DNA of 64,000 nt from positions 2,852,001 to 2,916,000 of the forward strand of contig CP119753.1 of the NCBI GenBank assembly GCA_029319145.1, given 5' to 3'. Below the pieces are notes generated by a model, which saw only the letters and a program-made list of their open reading frames with translations, searched no databases and was not told the DNA's origin. The translations under genes were made by a program, and so were the position numbers. Below are positions 43,654 through 52,957 of the stretch, in pieces. Positions within the stretch are counted from its first letter, which is position 1. The number at the start of each line of letters is the position of its first letter. This stretch comes from Microbacter sp. GSS18. GTDB lineage: Bacteria > Actinomycetota > Actinomycetes > Actinomycetales > Microbacteriaceae.

Positions 43654-43656
43654 TCG

Positions 43657-44229
43657 ATGGGGGCGCTCGACGACGGCGAGAAGGTCGTGGCGGCCGATGC
43701 CGCGTCGTGGCGCGGCTGGCTGTCAGCCAACCACGCCACGACGAAGGGGGCGTGGCTGGTGCGCCCGCGGCGCGGCTCGGGCCTGACCCTCGTCGACTAC
43801 GAGGACGCCATCCGCCAGGCGCTGTGCTTCGGCTGGGTCGACGGACCGATCCGCGTCTTCGACGAGAGGACGAGCGGCCTGTGGTTCGCCCCGCGGCGCC
43901 CCACGAGCGGCTGGGCGGCGACCAACAAGACCCGTGTGGCCGAGCTCGAGGCCGCAGGTCTGCTCGCGCCCGCCGGCATCCGCGCCATCGAGGTGGCCAA
44001 GGCCAACGGCTCGTGGACCGTCCTCGACAACGCCGAGGCGCTGCGTGAGCCCGACGATCTGGCCGCCGCACTCGACGCGGTCGCGGCCGCGCGAACGGCG
44101 TGGGACGCGTTCCCGCCGTCGGCCCGCAAGCTCGGCATCAGCGCCGTCGACACCGCCCGCCGCGCCGAGACCCGGGCGGCGCGCATCGCGAAGATCGTGG
44201 CTGATGCCGCGGAAGGGAAGCGCCCATGA
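43657..44229 (+). CDS. YdeI/OmdA-family protein
   Basis: 190 aa. Family blocks: SWRGWLSANHATTKGAWLV, LTLVDYEDAIRQALCFGWVDG, RTSGLWFAPRRPTSGWAATNKTRVAEL. Relatives include the bacteriocin-protection protein YdeI of Enterobacteria, but the biochemical role is unclear. Its stop overlaps the start of a tiny membrane ORF (ATGA). Confidence 0.85.
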   Translation: MGALDDGEKVVAADAASWRGWLSANHATTKGAWLVRPRRGSGLTLVDYEDAIRQALCFGWVDGPIRVFDERTSGLWFAPRRPTSGWAATNKTRVAELEAAGLLAPAGIRAIEVAKANGSWTVLDNAEALREPDDLAAALDAVAAARTAWDAFPPSARKLGISAVDTARRAETRAARIAKIVADAAEGKRP

Positions 44230-44336
44230 TCAGCCCCGCCGAGCAGACCCTCATCTACGCCGTCGCCGCGCTGACGATCCTCGGCACCCTCACGGTGATC
44301 ATCTGGCAGTGGTGGCGCAGCCGCGGCAAGGACTGA
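44226..44336 (+). CDS. 36-aa membrane miniprotein
   Basis: ATG at 44226 overlaps the stop of the preceding gene as ATGA, indicating coupled translation. The product MISPAEQTLIYAVAALTILG... has one membrane helix (about 8-27) followed by WQWWRSRGKD, a tryptophan/Arg-rich cytoplasmic end. Function unknown. Confidence 0.55.
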   Translation: MISPAEQTLIYAVAALTILGTLTVIIWQWWRSRGKD

Positions 44337-44352
44337 GCTGCGGCCCCGCCGG

Positions 44353-45648
44353 TCAGAACCCGCTCGGCTCGGTCTCGAACTCCGGCTCGTCCGGCCGCGC
44401 CTCGTGGCGCAGCGGAGTCAGGGCCTCGGCCCGCTCGAACCACAGCAGCGCGTCGTAGCGCGCGCCCATCACGGTGGGCACGTAGTTCCCGGCCTCGCGG
44501 GCGGGATCGTAGACGACGCCGATCGCGCGGTGCCCGGCCCGGTGCGCGGGCCACGGCCGATGCTCCCGTCCGATCAGCGGAATGACGCTCGGGTCGCCGA
44601 GCGCGCGGTGGAGCAGATCCTCGTGGCTTCCCGCGCGAGCGGGCGGGACCGGCATCCGCTCCTCTGCGGCTCCCCACTGCGAGCCGGCGATGACCGACCC
44701 GCGGTGACAGGCGAACCCGACAAGCAGCACGGCATCGTCGCCGTGCCGCTCGCGCAGGAGCTGCCCGAGGTTGACCATTCCGGCATCCGCCATCGTCGTC
44801 GCGCGCGCGTCGCCGACGTGCGTGTTGTGCTCCCAGATGATGCCGCGCGAGTCCGTCCCGAAGTGGCGGCGGAGCCGCTCTGCGGTGTCTGCCATGTGGA
44901 TGTCGCGGATGTTCCACGACCCGCGGTCGGTGCGCACCATCGCGCGGTAGTACCGCTCGGCCTGCACGGCCACTTCGGCGTTCTGCATCGCGTCGAAGGC
45001 CTCGTCGCCGTCGGCGAGGAACCGGTGGCGCACCTCGGTCAGCAGCTGAACGACGTCGCTCTCGCAGGATGCCGGCACCATGCGCGTGCTCCATGCGTAG
45101 CGGTGCGGGTCCTCGTCGAACGGCGCGAAGCACTGCCAGGCCTGCAGCGCTGCCGGGAGCGCGTCGGGCTGGTGGTCGGCGAGCCACCGCATGACGCGGT
45201 CGAGGGAGTCCCACAGCGAGTAGACGTCGAGTCCGTAGAACCCCACGCGCTGAGCCTCGGGGCGCGTGAGGTTCAGCTCGTGCAGCCAGTCGAGGAAGTC
45301 GGCGACATCCGTGTTCGCCCACATCCAGGTCGGCCACCGCTCGAATCCCCGCAGGACGATGCGGGCGTCGGCGTCGCGGTCCGTGAGGCCCCGCACCCAC
45401 CGGTCGATGCGCCAGCAGTCGGGCCAGTCGCCCTCCACGCCGATCCACGTCGGTCGGCCGTCCTCGATGATGCGCCGGGTGAGCTCTGCGCGCCACGCGT
45501 AGAAATCGTGGGTGCCGTGCGAAGCCTCGCCGAGAGCGACGAAGCGCCGCGACCGCGCCGCGCGCACCACCGGCTCGAGGTCCGCCGGCCCTTGAAGCGG
45601 ATGCGCCAGGTCGCGGATGTCGGCGATCAGCTGGTCGGCGGCGTCCAT
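44353..45648 (-). CDS. Erythromycin-esterase-like protein
   Basis: 431 aa. Family blocks ALGEASHGTHDFYAWRAELTRR (catalytic Glu/His region), GVEGDWPDCWRIDRWVRG and IIWEHNTHVGDARATTM. Chromosomal Ere-like proteins are widespread and usually not resistance determinants. ATG 45648 lies inside the 3' end of the phosphoribosyltransferase gene (22-nt overlap). In other genomes the two occur as a fused protein, which supports a joint task. Confidence 0.88.
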   Translation of the reverse strand: MDAADQLIADIRDLAHPLQGPADLEPVVRAARSRRFVALGEASHGTHDFYAWRAELTRRIIEDGRPTWIGVEGDWPDCWRIDRWVRGLTDRDADARIVLRGFERWPTWMWANTDVADFLDWLHELNLTRPEAQRVGFYGLDVYSLWDSLDRVMRWLADHQPDALPAALQAWQCFAPFDEDPHRYAWSTRMVPASCESDVVQLLTEVRHRFLADGDEAFDAMQNAEVAVQAERYYRAMVRTDRGSWNIRDIHMADTAERLRRHFGTDSRGIIWEHNTHVGDARATTMADAGMVNLGQLLRERHGDDAVLLVGFACHRGSVIAGSQWGAAEERMPVPPARAGSHEDLLHRALGDPSVIPLIGREHRPWPAHRAGHRAIGVVYDPAREAGNYVPTVMGARYDALLWFERAEALTPLRHEARPDEPEFETEPSGF

Positions 45649-46289
45649 GTCGGCCCCTTCGGGCGGCGGTGCGCGGCCAGGATCCGCACGACCTCGTCGT
45701 CCGAGGTCTGTCCGAACACCTCGTAGTGGGCGCCGACGGCCTGGAAGTACTGCGGCTGCAGGAGGCATACGACCTCATCGGCGTCCGCCAGGCGCTTGCG
45801 GGCATCCGGTCCGCCCACGGGGGCGGCGACGACGACCCGGGCTGCGCCGAGCCGGCGGGCGACGAGGCACGCGGCCCGCGCCGTGGCCCCCGTCGCGATG
45901 CCGTCGTCGACGATGATCGCGGTGCGCCCGGTGAGGTCGAGCCGATCGTGCCCGCCGCGCAGCCGCTCCACGCGCTCGTCGAGCGTCCGCCGCTCGTGCG
46001 CCTCCACTGCGGAGACCTCGTCGCGTCGGACTCCGAAGCGTCTGACCAGGGCCTCGTCGAGCACGCGCACCCCGCCCTCGCCGATCGCGCCCATGGCGGT
46101 CTCGGGGCTGAACGGGAGACCGAGCTTGCGCACGATGATCACGTCGAGCGGTGCGTCCAGCGCCTCGGCGACCAGCGCAGCCACCGGCACACCCCCGCGC
46201 GGCAGGCCCAGGACGACCGGATCCTGCCACGGCATGACGGCGAGCGCGGCGCCCAGCTGGCGGCCGGCGTCCGCCCTGTCTCTGAACAT
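45627..46289 (-). CDS. Phosphoribosyltransferase-domain protein
   Basis: 220 aa. Type I PRTase fold with PRPP loop AIIVDDGIATGATA and LGLPRGGVPVAALVA near the start; VRKLGLPFSPETAMGAIGEGG is typical of the predicted PRTases fused or adjacent to erythromycin-esterase-like or dienelactone-hydrolase-like domains. Start ATG 46289. Natural substrate unknown. Confidence 0.85.
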   Translation of the reverse strand: MFRDRADAGRQLGAALAVMPWQDPVVLGLPRGGVPVAALVAEALDAPLDVIIVRKLGLPFSPETAMGAIGEGGVRVLDEALVRRFGVRRDEVSAVEAHERRTLDERVERLRGGHDRLDLTGRTAIIVDDGIATGATARAACLVARRLGAARVVVAAPVGGPDARKRLADADEVVCLLQPQYFQAVGAHYEVFGQTSDDEVVRILAAHRRPKGPTWTPPTS

Positions 46290-46387
46290 GCCCGCCCGTG
46301 AGGACGTGCCCGAGGGCCACTTCATCGTCCGCCTCCTGCTCGACTCCAGCGTGCGCCGACGCGCGCGGGCAGGTGAGAGGCGAAGGT

Positions 46388-46403
46388 CCCGCGACCGCGC
46401 GGG
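46388..46403 (-). terminator. Hairpin after UDP-glycosyltransferase gene
   Basis: CCCGCG-CGGT-CGCGGG on the minus strand, 1 nt after the stop codon at 46405; short but perfect. No T-run. Confidence 0.4.
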
Positions 46404-46404
46404 C

Positions 46405-47688
46405 TCACACCCGTGCGAGGATCCCCTCGATCTGCTCGACGGCGGCGGCGATGCCGTCCTCGTCGCGGATGCGGCGGCCGATGCCCTCGGCCCTCGAGCG
46501 GATGCCGTCGTCGGTCACGACCTCGCGGATCGCGGCCGCGAGACGCTCGGCCGTCACCTTCTTCTGCGGCACCGGCGTGCTGCCGGCCCCGGCGGCGGCG
46601 ACCACCCGGCCCCAGAAGAACTGGTCGACGATGAAGGGGCACACGACCGTGGGCCGCCCCGCACGGAGGCCCGCGGCCGTCGTCCCGGCTCCACCGTGGT
46701 GCACCACCGCGGCGACGCGCGGGAAGATCCAGTCGTGCGGGGCCTCGGTGATCCGCAGGATCGAGTCGGGGAGCTCCTCGGCTTCCATGCCTCCCCACCC
46801 CGTCGCGATGATGCCGCGGACGCCCGCCTGCTCGAGGGCGCCCACGACCGCACGAGTGATGCGCTTCGGGTCGCGCCCCGCCATGCTGCCGAAGCCGACG
46901 TAGACGGGCGGGTCGCCGGCGGCCAGGAACTCCTCGAGCTCCGCGGGCGGCGACCACGTGTCGGGGGCGTCGAGGAACCAGTACCCGGTCTCGTGCACGT
47001 GGGCGGGCCAGTCGGCGGGCCGCGGCAGCACATGCTCGCTGATGCCGTGGATGACCGGGATCGGACGTCCGTCGGGGAGCGTGGTGGTCAGCGCCGCGCC
47101 CTTCTTCTCGGGCAGCTCGAGAGTCTCGCGGCGGAAGCGGTTCACGATCTTGTCGTACTGCGCGTACCCGACCTCGACCAGCTTGTAGGTGAGGCGGTTG
47201 TACCAGGCACCCCACGGCAGGGCCGGCAGACCCACCATCGGGAAATCACCGGTGGCAACCGAGACCGGCACGACGAGCCCGAGCACAGCTGCGGCGCCGA
47301 GCTTCTCGGCGACGTGCGGGCCGGCCATCGCCTTCGGGTGGTAGATGACGAGGTCGGGTGCGAACGGCTCAGCGACCTGCCACACGTCGTGCATGAGCTT
47401 CTCGTTGATGCGCTTCGCCTCGCCCACGAGCCGAATGTTGGTCTTGACGAGTCCGACGATGCCGGATGCCTCGTCGAGCGTCGAGCGGCCCTCCTCGGAG
47501 TCCAGCAGCAGGAGGATGTCGTCGCTCAGCGGCGCGAACGGCACGCCGTGCTCGGCGGCGAACGGGGCGAAGCGCCCACAGGTCGCGAGCAGGACCTCGT
47601 GTCCAGCGTCCTGCAGGCCCTTGGCGAGGGCGACATACGGCTGCACGTCGCCGCGCGAGCCGACCGTCACCACGAGGATCCGCGACAT
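46405..47688 (-). CDS. UDP-glycosyltransferase (macrolide/sterol MGT-like, GT1)
   Basis: 427 aa, GT-B fold. N-terminal ILVVTVGSRGDVQPYVALAKGLQDAGHEV and C-terminal donor site AVVHHGGAGTTAAGLRAGRPTVVCPFIVDQFFWG. Transfers sugar to a lipid, sterol or small molecule. ATG 47688 overlaps the regulator stop (TGATG), forming a regulator-enzyme operon. Confidence 0.92.
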   Translation of the reverse strand: MSRILVVTVGSRGDVQPYVALAKGLQDAGHEVLLATCGRFAPFAAEHGVPFAPLSDDILLLLDSEEGRSTLDEASGIVGLVKTNIRLVGEAKRINEKLMHDVWQVAEPFAPDLVIYHPKAMAGPHVAEKLGAAAVLGLVVPVSVATGDFPMVGLPALPWGAWYNRLTYKLVEVGYAQYDKIVNRFRRETLELPEKKGAALTTTLPDGRPIPVIHGISEHVLPRPADWPAHVHETGYWFLDAPDTWSPPAELEEFLAAGDPPVYVGFGSMAGRDPKRITRAVVGALEQAGVRGIIATGWGGMEAEELPDSILRITEAPHDWIFPRVAAVVHHGGAGTTAAGLRAGRPTVVCPFIVDQFFWGRVVAAAGAGSTPVPQKKVTAERLAAAIREVVTDDGIRSRAEGIGRRIRDEDGIAAAVEQIEGILARV

Positions 47689-48149
47689 CAGCTTCGTCCT
47701 TCCTGGGATGCGCGGAACTCGTCCATCAGTTCCGGCATCCGATTCATCATGAACACGTAGAAATCGCGCGTGCGGGCCAATCGCTTCGCCCGAGGCGCAT
47801 CGTCGTCCCCGATCAGGTCGAGGCCCTCCTGGACGACGGCGAGGAAGTCGCGCATCTTGGCCGTCGGATCCACGGCGAGCGCGAAGGCGTCCTCGTGCAC
47901 CTCGTAGGCGTGACCCCGCCCGGCGGTCGGGACACGCCTGACGAGGCCCGACTGCTGGAGCACCCGCATCCCGGTCGAGACCGAGCCCTTCGAGAGGCCG
48001 GTCGCCGCGCACAGCTGCGCACTGGTCTGCTGCGGCGGGTCGCAGATCATGAGCCAGCCCAGCAGCGTCCCGAAGGCCGGCGTGGTGCCCATCTGCGCGA
48101 GCACGACGCCGACCTCTTCGGCGTAGGCACGCGCCTGATCGTCCCGCAT
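47688..48149 (-). CDS. GbsR/MarR-type transcriptional regulator
   Basis: 153 aa, winged helix (TSAQLCAATGLSKGSVSTGMRVLQQSGLVRRVPTAGRGHAYEV). Probable repressor of itself and the glycosyltransferase. The dyad at 48171-48186 is the likely operator. Leaderless: TATACT ends 7 nt before ATG 48149. Confidence 0.88.
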   Translation of the reverse strand: MRDDQARAYAEEVGVVLAQMGTTPAFGTLLGWLMICDPPQQTSAQLCAATGLSKGSVSTGMRVLQQSGLVRRVPTAGRGHAYEVHEDAFALAVDPTAKMRDFLAVVQEGLDLIGDDDAPRAKRLARTRDFYVFMMNRMPELMDEFRASQEGRS

Positions 48150-48156
48150 ACCCCGA

Positions 48157-48162
48157 AGTATA
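48157..48162 (-). promoter_or_regulatory. -10 box of leaderless promoter, GbsR/MarR gene
   Basis: TATACT (5 of 6 to consensus) on the minus strand, 7 nt before ATG 48149, no Shine-Dalgarno. Confidence 0.6.
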
Positions 48163-48170
48163 CGCTGACG

Positions 48171-48186
48171 TTCAGAACTTTCTGAA
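48171..48186. promoter_or_regulatory. Candidate operator of the GbsR/MarR regulator
   Basis: TTCAGA-ACTT-TCTGAA, a 16-bp dyad with 6-bp arms in the -20 to -35 region of the regulator promoter and just beyond the stop of the upstream methyltransferase gene. Confidence 0.55.
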
Positions 48187-48188
48187 AC

Positions 48189-48860
48189 TTACATTTCGGG
48201 AGACTGGAGCACGACCGACCGGGAGCTCACGCCCCACGTCGTGATGACGGTGTCGAGCAGCCGCCGATAGCCCGCGGGAAGATGCGGCTCGAGATCGACC
48301 GGTCGGCATCCGCCGGTCAGGTGCGGGTCGAGGCGCCACGCGCCCGACCACACCGCCGAGACCGCACGCGAGACGCCCGTCGCGCCTGGGGTCAGCGACG
48401 CGACGGCCACGATGCCCCCGGGGCGCAGGACGCGGTCGACCTCGGCGAAGAAGGCATCCGTCGCGTCGGGCGAGTAGAGATCCAGCACGTACACGGCGAT
48501 CACGCGGTCGACGTCGCCGTCCGGGATCGGCCACGGCGTCCGGCCGTCCACGAGCCGCACCTCGGCACGGTCGCCGAAGGGCTCGAGGAGGCGGCGGGTC
48601 CGGTCGACCATCGCCGTGCTGACGTCGAGCCCCAGGTACTCGGCGTCCGCGGGCAGCCGCTCACGCAGGAGGGATGCGGCGAGCGTGCCCGTGCCGCATC
48701 CGATCTCGACCACGCGGCGGGCCGAGCCGAGGTCCGCCGCATCGAGCGCCGCCGCCATCGCCTCGTGCTCGTAGAACCCGCCCAGGTCCTGCCAGCGACC
48801 GATCCGGTCATAGACCCGGGCGGCCTGCTCGGGCTCGAGGTAGCGATGACGTGCGGACAT
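48189..48860 (-). CDS. Class I SAM-dependent methyltransferase
   Basis: 223 aa. Motif I VVEIGCGTGTLAASLL, then LGLDVSTAMVDRTRR, and DVDRVIAVYVLDLYSPDATDAFFAEVDRVLRPGGIVAVASL. UbiE/methyltransf_11 type; substrate unknown. Confidence 0.9.
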   Translation of the reverse strand: MSARHRYLEPEQAARVYDRIGRWQDLGGFYEHEAMAAALDAADLGSARRVVEIGCGTGTLAASLLRERLPADAEYLGLDVSTAMVDRTRRLLEPFGDRAEVRLVDGRTPWPIPDGDVDRVIAVYVLDLYSPDATDAFFAEVDRVLRPGGIVAVASLTPGATGVSRAVSAVWSGAWRLDPHLTGGCRPVDLEPHLPAGYRRLLDTVITTWGVSSRSVVLQSPEM

Positions 48861-48893
48861 CGCGGTTCGCCTATCGGGCGCGGCGCCCGCGGG

Positions 48894-49049
48894 TCATTCG
48901 TGCCGCGTGAAGTGGAACGGCAGCGCCATCGCCAGCGAGATGCACAGGATGCCGGCGGCGAAGATGAGGGCGTTGAACTCGGTGACGTTGAATGCCAGGC
49001 CGAACAGGTAAAGCCCGGCGATGAAGAGCACACCGTAGAGAATGAACAT
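48894..49049 (-). CDS. 51-aa two-helix membrane protein
   Basis: MFILYGVLFIAGLYLFGLAF... with two membrane helices (about 2-20 and 25-45) and a polar end FHFTRHE. ATG 49049 has GGAGG at the right distance. No known function. Confidence 0.6.
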   Translation of the reverse strand: MFILYGVLFIAGLYLFGLAFNVTEFNALIFAAGILCISLAMALPFHFTRHE

Positions 49050-49107
49050 CACTGACCTCCGTCGTCGTCTCGGTCGATCGTACCGGCGACACCCGCCGCG
49101 TCGCGCA

Positions 49108-49686
49108 CTACTGCGGCGCCAGCCCCAGGTCGTCGAGGTCGATCGCGGCCAGCCACTGCAGGCCCTCGGCCTCGACGGCGGCCTGCGCGCCGGTCTTGCG
49201 GTCGACGATGACGGCGACCGCAACGGGCTCGGCGCCCTCGCGGCGCAGCGCCTCGACGGCCTTGAGAGCCGACTGGCCGGTGGTCGAGGTGTCCTCGACC
49301 ACGACGACGCGCTTGCCCGTCACGTCCGCACCTTCGACCTGACGGCCGCGGCCGTGGTCCTTGGGCTCCTTGCGTACGACGAACGCGTCCAGCGGCACCG
49401 TCGTGCGCGCCGACTCGTGCATGATCGCGTTCGCGATCGGGTCGGCGCCGAGGGTCAGTCCGCCGACCGCGACGATGCCGTCGACGTCACGGATGAGGTC
49501 GAGCATGATGCGCCCGATCGTCGGCGCGGCGCGATGGTCGAGAGTCAGCTTGCGCATGTCGACGTAGTACGACGCCTTCTTGCCGCTGGAGAGCGTGAAG
49601 TCGCCGTGGAACACCGCCTCGCCCTTGATGAGCGCGATGAGGTTCTGGCGGTCGAGCTCGAGCTCGGACGTGGAGGCGACGGTCAT
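49108..49686 (-). CDS. pyrE: Orotate phosphoribosyltransferase
   Basis: 192 aa. Makes OMP from orotate and PRPP in pyrimidine synthesis. FTLSSGKKASYYVDMRKLTLD (orotate site), FVVRKEPKDHGRGRQVEG (flexible loop) and PRPP motif VVVVEDTSTTGQSALKAVE. Confidence 0.93.
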   Translation of the reverse strand: MTVASTSELELDRQNLIALIKGEAVFHGDFTLSSGKKASYYVDMRKLTLDHRAAPTIGRIMLDLIRDVDGIVAVGGLTLGADPIANAIMHESARTTVPLDAFVVRKEPKDHGRGRQVEGADVTGKRVVVVEDTSTTGQSALKAVEALRREGAEPVAVAVIVDRKTGAQAAVEAEGLQWLAAIDLDDLGLAPQ

Positions 49687-49693
49687 GGCATCG

Positions 49694-49699
49694 AGTCTA
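49694..49699 (-). promoter_or_regulatory. -10 box of leaderless promoter, pyrE
   Basis: TAGACT on the minus strand, 7 nt before ATG 49686. Confidence 0.4.
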
Positions 49700-49835
49700 T
49701 AAATTCCGGCGATCTTCTTGCGTCATGTCCAGCGGCAGGGGTTGTGCGAGACCTAGAGTCTTGACTGTTCGCCCCTACGCGGCGCGCCCGACCCGACACG
49801 GACGCCTTCGCCGCGCACTGAGCATTGGAGTCCCC

Positions 49836-51389
49836 ATGACGCGCATCGGCATCGTGGCCGAGGCGACCGGTGAGAACCGCGTCGCCGCCACACCTGCCAC
49901 CGTCGCCAAGATCCTCGCCCTCGGATACGACGTCGCGGTCGAGGCGGGAGCCGGCGCGGCATCCTCGTTCCCAGACGCGGCGTACGCGGATGCCGGTGCC
50001 ACCGTCACGGACGGCGATACCGTCTGGTCGTCCCCCATCGTGCTGAAGGTGAATCCGCCGACACCCGACGAGATCGACCGGCTCGCCGACGGCGCGACCC
50101 TCATCGGCCTGCTCTCGCCGGCACTGCGCCCGGACCTCGTCGAGGCGCTCGCGACGCGCGGCATCACGGCTCTCGCGATGGACGCGGTGCCGCGCATCTC
50201 GCGCGCCCAGTCGATGGACGTGCTCAGCTCGATGGCGAACATCGCCGGCTACCGCGCGATCGTCGAGGCGTCGCACGAGTTCGGCCGCTTCTTCACCGGC
50301 CAGGTGACGGCGGCGGGCAAGGTGCCCCCGGCCAAGGTGCTCGTCGCGGGCGCGGGCGTCGCCGGCCTGGCCGCGATCGGCGCGGCCTCGAGCCTCGGCG
50401 CGATCGTGCGGGCCACCGACCCGCGCCCCGAGGTCTCCGACCAGGTGCACTCGATCGGCGGCGAGTACCTCGAGGTGGTCGTCCCCGACGAGCAGAAGGA
50501 GATCTCGGCCGACGGTTACGCCAAGGCGACGAGCGAGGCCTACGACCGCCGCGCCGCCGAGATCTACTCCGAGCAGGCCGCCGATGTCGACATCATCGTC
50601 ACGACCGCGCTCATCCCGGGCCGCCCGGCCCCGCGGCTGATAACCGCGGCGGATGTCGCGAGCATGAAGCCCGGCAGCGTCATCGTCGACATGGCGGCGG
50701 CGCAGGGCGGGAACGTCGAGGGCTCGGTGGCGGGCGAGCGCACCGTCACCGACAACGGCGTCATCATCCTCGGGTACACCGACCTCGCCGGGCGCCTGCC
50801 CGCGCAGGCCTCTCAGCTGTACGGCACCAACCTCGTCAATCTGCTCAAGCTGCTCACGCCCGGCAAGGACGGCGCGCTGACGCTCGACTTCGACGACGTC
50901 GTCCAGCGCTCGGTGACGGTCGTGCGCGACGGCGAGTCGACGTGGCCGCCACCGCCGGTGCAGGTCTCGGCGGCTCCGGCGAAGCCGGCCGTCGACACCG
51001 CGGCCGCGGCGTCCCCGGTGAAGAAGTCGTGGCTGACGCCCGCCGTGAAGACCGGGCTGATCGCCCTCGGCATCGCGGCCCTGTTCCTCGTGAGCGCCGT
51101 CGCGCCCGCTCCCCTGCCCCAGCACCTCACGGTGCTGACGCTCTCGATCGTCGTCGGCTTCTACGTCATCAGCAAGGTGACCCACGCGCTGCACACGCCC
51201 CTCATGAGCGTCACGAACGCGATCTCGGGCATCATCGTCGTCGGCGCGATCGTGCAGCTGACCGCCCCTGAGCTGCCGGTGCAGATCCTCGCCGGGATCG
51301 CCGTCCTCGTGGCGAGCATCAACGTGTTCGGCGGCTTCGCCGTCACCCGCCGAATGCTCGCGATGTTCCAGAAGGGTGCCGCCCGATGA
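49836..51389 (+). CDS. pntA: NAD(P) transhydrogenase alpha subunit (fused A1+A2)
   Basis: 517 aa. N-terminal NAD-binding domain I ([40 protein letters not shown]) followed from about residue 400 by a Pro/Ala linker and four membrane helices of domain II. Couples proton flow to hydride transfer between NADH and NADP. ATG 49836 has TTGGAG in front. Stop overlaps the pntB start (ATGA). Confidence 0.95.
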   Translation: MTRIGIVAEATGENRVAATPATVAKILALGYDVAVEAGAGAASSFPDAAYADAGATVTDGDTVWSSPIVLKVNPPTPDEIDRLADGATLIGLLSPALRPDLVEALATRGITALAMDAVPRISRAQSMDVLSSMANIAGYRAIVEASHEFGRFFTGQVTAAGKVPPAKVLVAGAGVAGLAAIGAASSLGAIVRATDPRPEVSDQVHSIGGEYLEVVVPDEQKEISADGYAKATSEAYDRRAAEIYSEQAADVDIIVTTALIPGRPAPRLITAADVASMKPGSVIVDMAAAQGGNVEGSVAGERTVTDNGVIILGYTDLAGRLPAQASQLYGTNLVNLLKLLTPGKDGALTLDFDDVVQRSVTVVRDGESTWPPPPVQVSAAPAKPAVDTAAAASPVKKSWLTPAVKTGLIALGIAALFLVSAVAPAPLPQHLTVLTLSIVVGFYVISKVTHALHTPLMSVTNAISGIIVVGAIVQLTAPELPVQILAGIAVLVASINVFGGFAVTRRMLAMFQKGAAR

Positions 51390-52786
51390 CCGCCGCATCC
51401 CTGGCCACCGCCGCCTATCTCGTCGCGGCGCTGCTGTTCATCCTGAGCCTCGCGGGGCTCAGCCGCCACGACACCGCCCGCCGCGGCGTCACCTACGGCA
51501 TCGTCGGCATGGCGATCGCCCTCGCCGCCACCATCTGGCTCACCCTCACCGGGTCGTGGGGCGAGCCGCAGGCGCCCCTGGGCCTGACGCTCCTGGTGAT
51601 CGCCATGGTCGTCGGCGCCGCGATCGGCCTGTGGCGCGCCCGCGTCGTCGAGATGACCGGCATGCCCGAGCTCATCGCGCTGCTGCACTCGTTCGTGGGA
51701 CTGGCTGCGGTGCTCGTCGGCTGGAACGGTGCGCTGTACGACACCGGCCTCGAAGGGGCCCTCGCCGACATCCACCACGCCGAGGTCTTCATCGGCGTCT
51801 TCATCGGCGCGGTGACCTTCACCGGCTCGATCGTGGCGTTCCTCAAGCTCTCGGCGCGGATGTCGTCCAAGCCGCTCGTGCTGCCGGGCAAGAACGTCCT
51901 GAACCTCGGCGCCCTCGTCGCCTTCGTCGCCTTGACGGTCTGGTACGTCATCACGCCCGAGCTGTGGCTGCTCGTCATCGTGACGATCCTCGCCCTCGCC
52001 CTCGGCTGGCACCTGGTCGCCTCGATCGGCGGCGGCGACATGCCGGTCGTCGTCTCGATGCTCAACAGCTACTCGGGCTGGGCCGCGGCCGCCGCGGGCT
52101 TCCTGCTGAACAACGACCTGCTGATCGTCACGGGTGCGCTCGTCGGATCGTCGGGTGCGTACCTGTCGTACATCATGTGCCGCGCCATGAACCGCTCGTT
52201 CATCTCGGTGATCGCCGGCGGCTTCGGCATCGAGGCGCCGAAGTCCGGCGACGAGGAGGTCGGCGAGCACCGCGAGGTCGACGCCGACACCGTCGCCGAG
52301 ATGCTGGCGGGTGCGCAGAGCGTGATCATCACGCCCGGGTACGGCATGGCCGTCGCCCAGGCGCAGTACCCCGTCGCCGAGCTCACCGAGCGGCTGCGCG
52401 AGCGCGGCGTCGACGTTCGCTTCGGCATCCATCCGGTCGCCGGTCGCCTCCCGGGGCACATGAACGTTCTGCTGGCCGAGGCGCGCGTGCCCTACGACAT
52501 CGTGCTCGAGATGGACGAGGTCAACGACGACATGGCCGACACGTCGGTGGTGCTCGTGATCGGCGCGAACGACACCGTCAACCCGGCCGCCGCCGAGGAC
52601 CCCGGCAGCCCCATCGCCGGCATGCCGGTGCTGCGCGTGTGGGAGGCGTCGAACGTCATCGTGTTCAAGCGGTCGATGGCCTCGGGCTACGCCGGCGTGC
52701 AGAACCCGCTGTTCTTCCGCGAGAACACCGCGATGCTCTTCGGCGACGCGAAGGAGCGCGTGGAGGACATCCTGCGGTCGCTCTAG
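51386..52786 (+). CDS. pntB: NAD(P) transhydrogenase beta subunit
   Basis: 466 aa: eight to nine membrane helices (1-265) then the NADP-binding domain III with [52 protein letters not shown] and [18 protein letters not shown]. Full length and translationally coupled to pntA. Confidence 0.95.
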   Translation: MTAASLATAAYLVAALLFILSLAGLSRHDTARRGVTYGIVGMAIALAATIWLTLTGSWGEPQAPLGLTLLVIAMVVGAAIGLWRARVVEMTGMPELIALLHSFVGLAAVLVGWNGALYDTGLEGALADIHHAEVFIGVFIGAVTFTGSIVAFLKLSARMSSKPLVLPGKNVLNLGALVAFVALTVWYVITPELWLLVIVTILALALGWHLVASIGGGDMPVVVSMLNSYSGWAAAAAGFLLNNDLLIVTGALVGSSGAYLSYIMCRAMNRSFISVIAGGFGIEAPKSGDEEVGEHREVDADTVAEMLAGAQSVIITPGYGMAVAQAQYPVAELTERLRERGVDVRFGIHPVAGRLPGHMNVLLAEARVPYDIVLEMDEVNDDMADTSVVLVIGANDTVNPAAAEDPGSPIAGMPVLRVWEASNVIVFKRSMASGYAGVQNPLFFRENTAMLFGDAKERVEDILRSL

Positions 52787-52798
52787 CCGAGGGACCGC

Positions 52799-52835
52799 GG
52801 CGGAGGGCCGGCGCATCGTGCGCCGGCCCTCCGCC
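52799..52835 (+). terminator. Strong hairpin after pntAB
   Basis: Perfect 17-bp arms GGCGGAGGGCCGGCGCA / TGCGCCGGCCCTCCGCC with a 3-nt loop, 12 nt after the pntB stop. There is no T-run, as is common in high-GC actinobacteria. Confidence 0.8.
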
Positions 52836-52944
52836 ACAGGAGATCTCGCGGGAACAGGTGATGTACCGTCGGCACGTCCTGGATCCGCGATCCCTCCTGT
52901 CTCCGCAGGCGACGGCGACGACGTCGACGCGCGTCGCGCGCGCC

Positions 52945-52950
52945 TAGGCT
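52945..52950 (+). promoter_or_regulatory. -10 box of leaderless promoter, exonuclease III gene
   Basis: TAGGCT, 7 nt before ATG 52958; no Shine-Dalgarno. Confidence 0.5.
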
Positions 52951-52957
52951 GGAACCC

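Noticed and set aside
44353..45648. Macrolide resistance by erythromycin esterase
   Set aside because: Chromosomal Ere-like proteins next to PRTase genes are common and not linked to resistance; no evidence of mobility.
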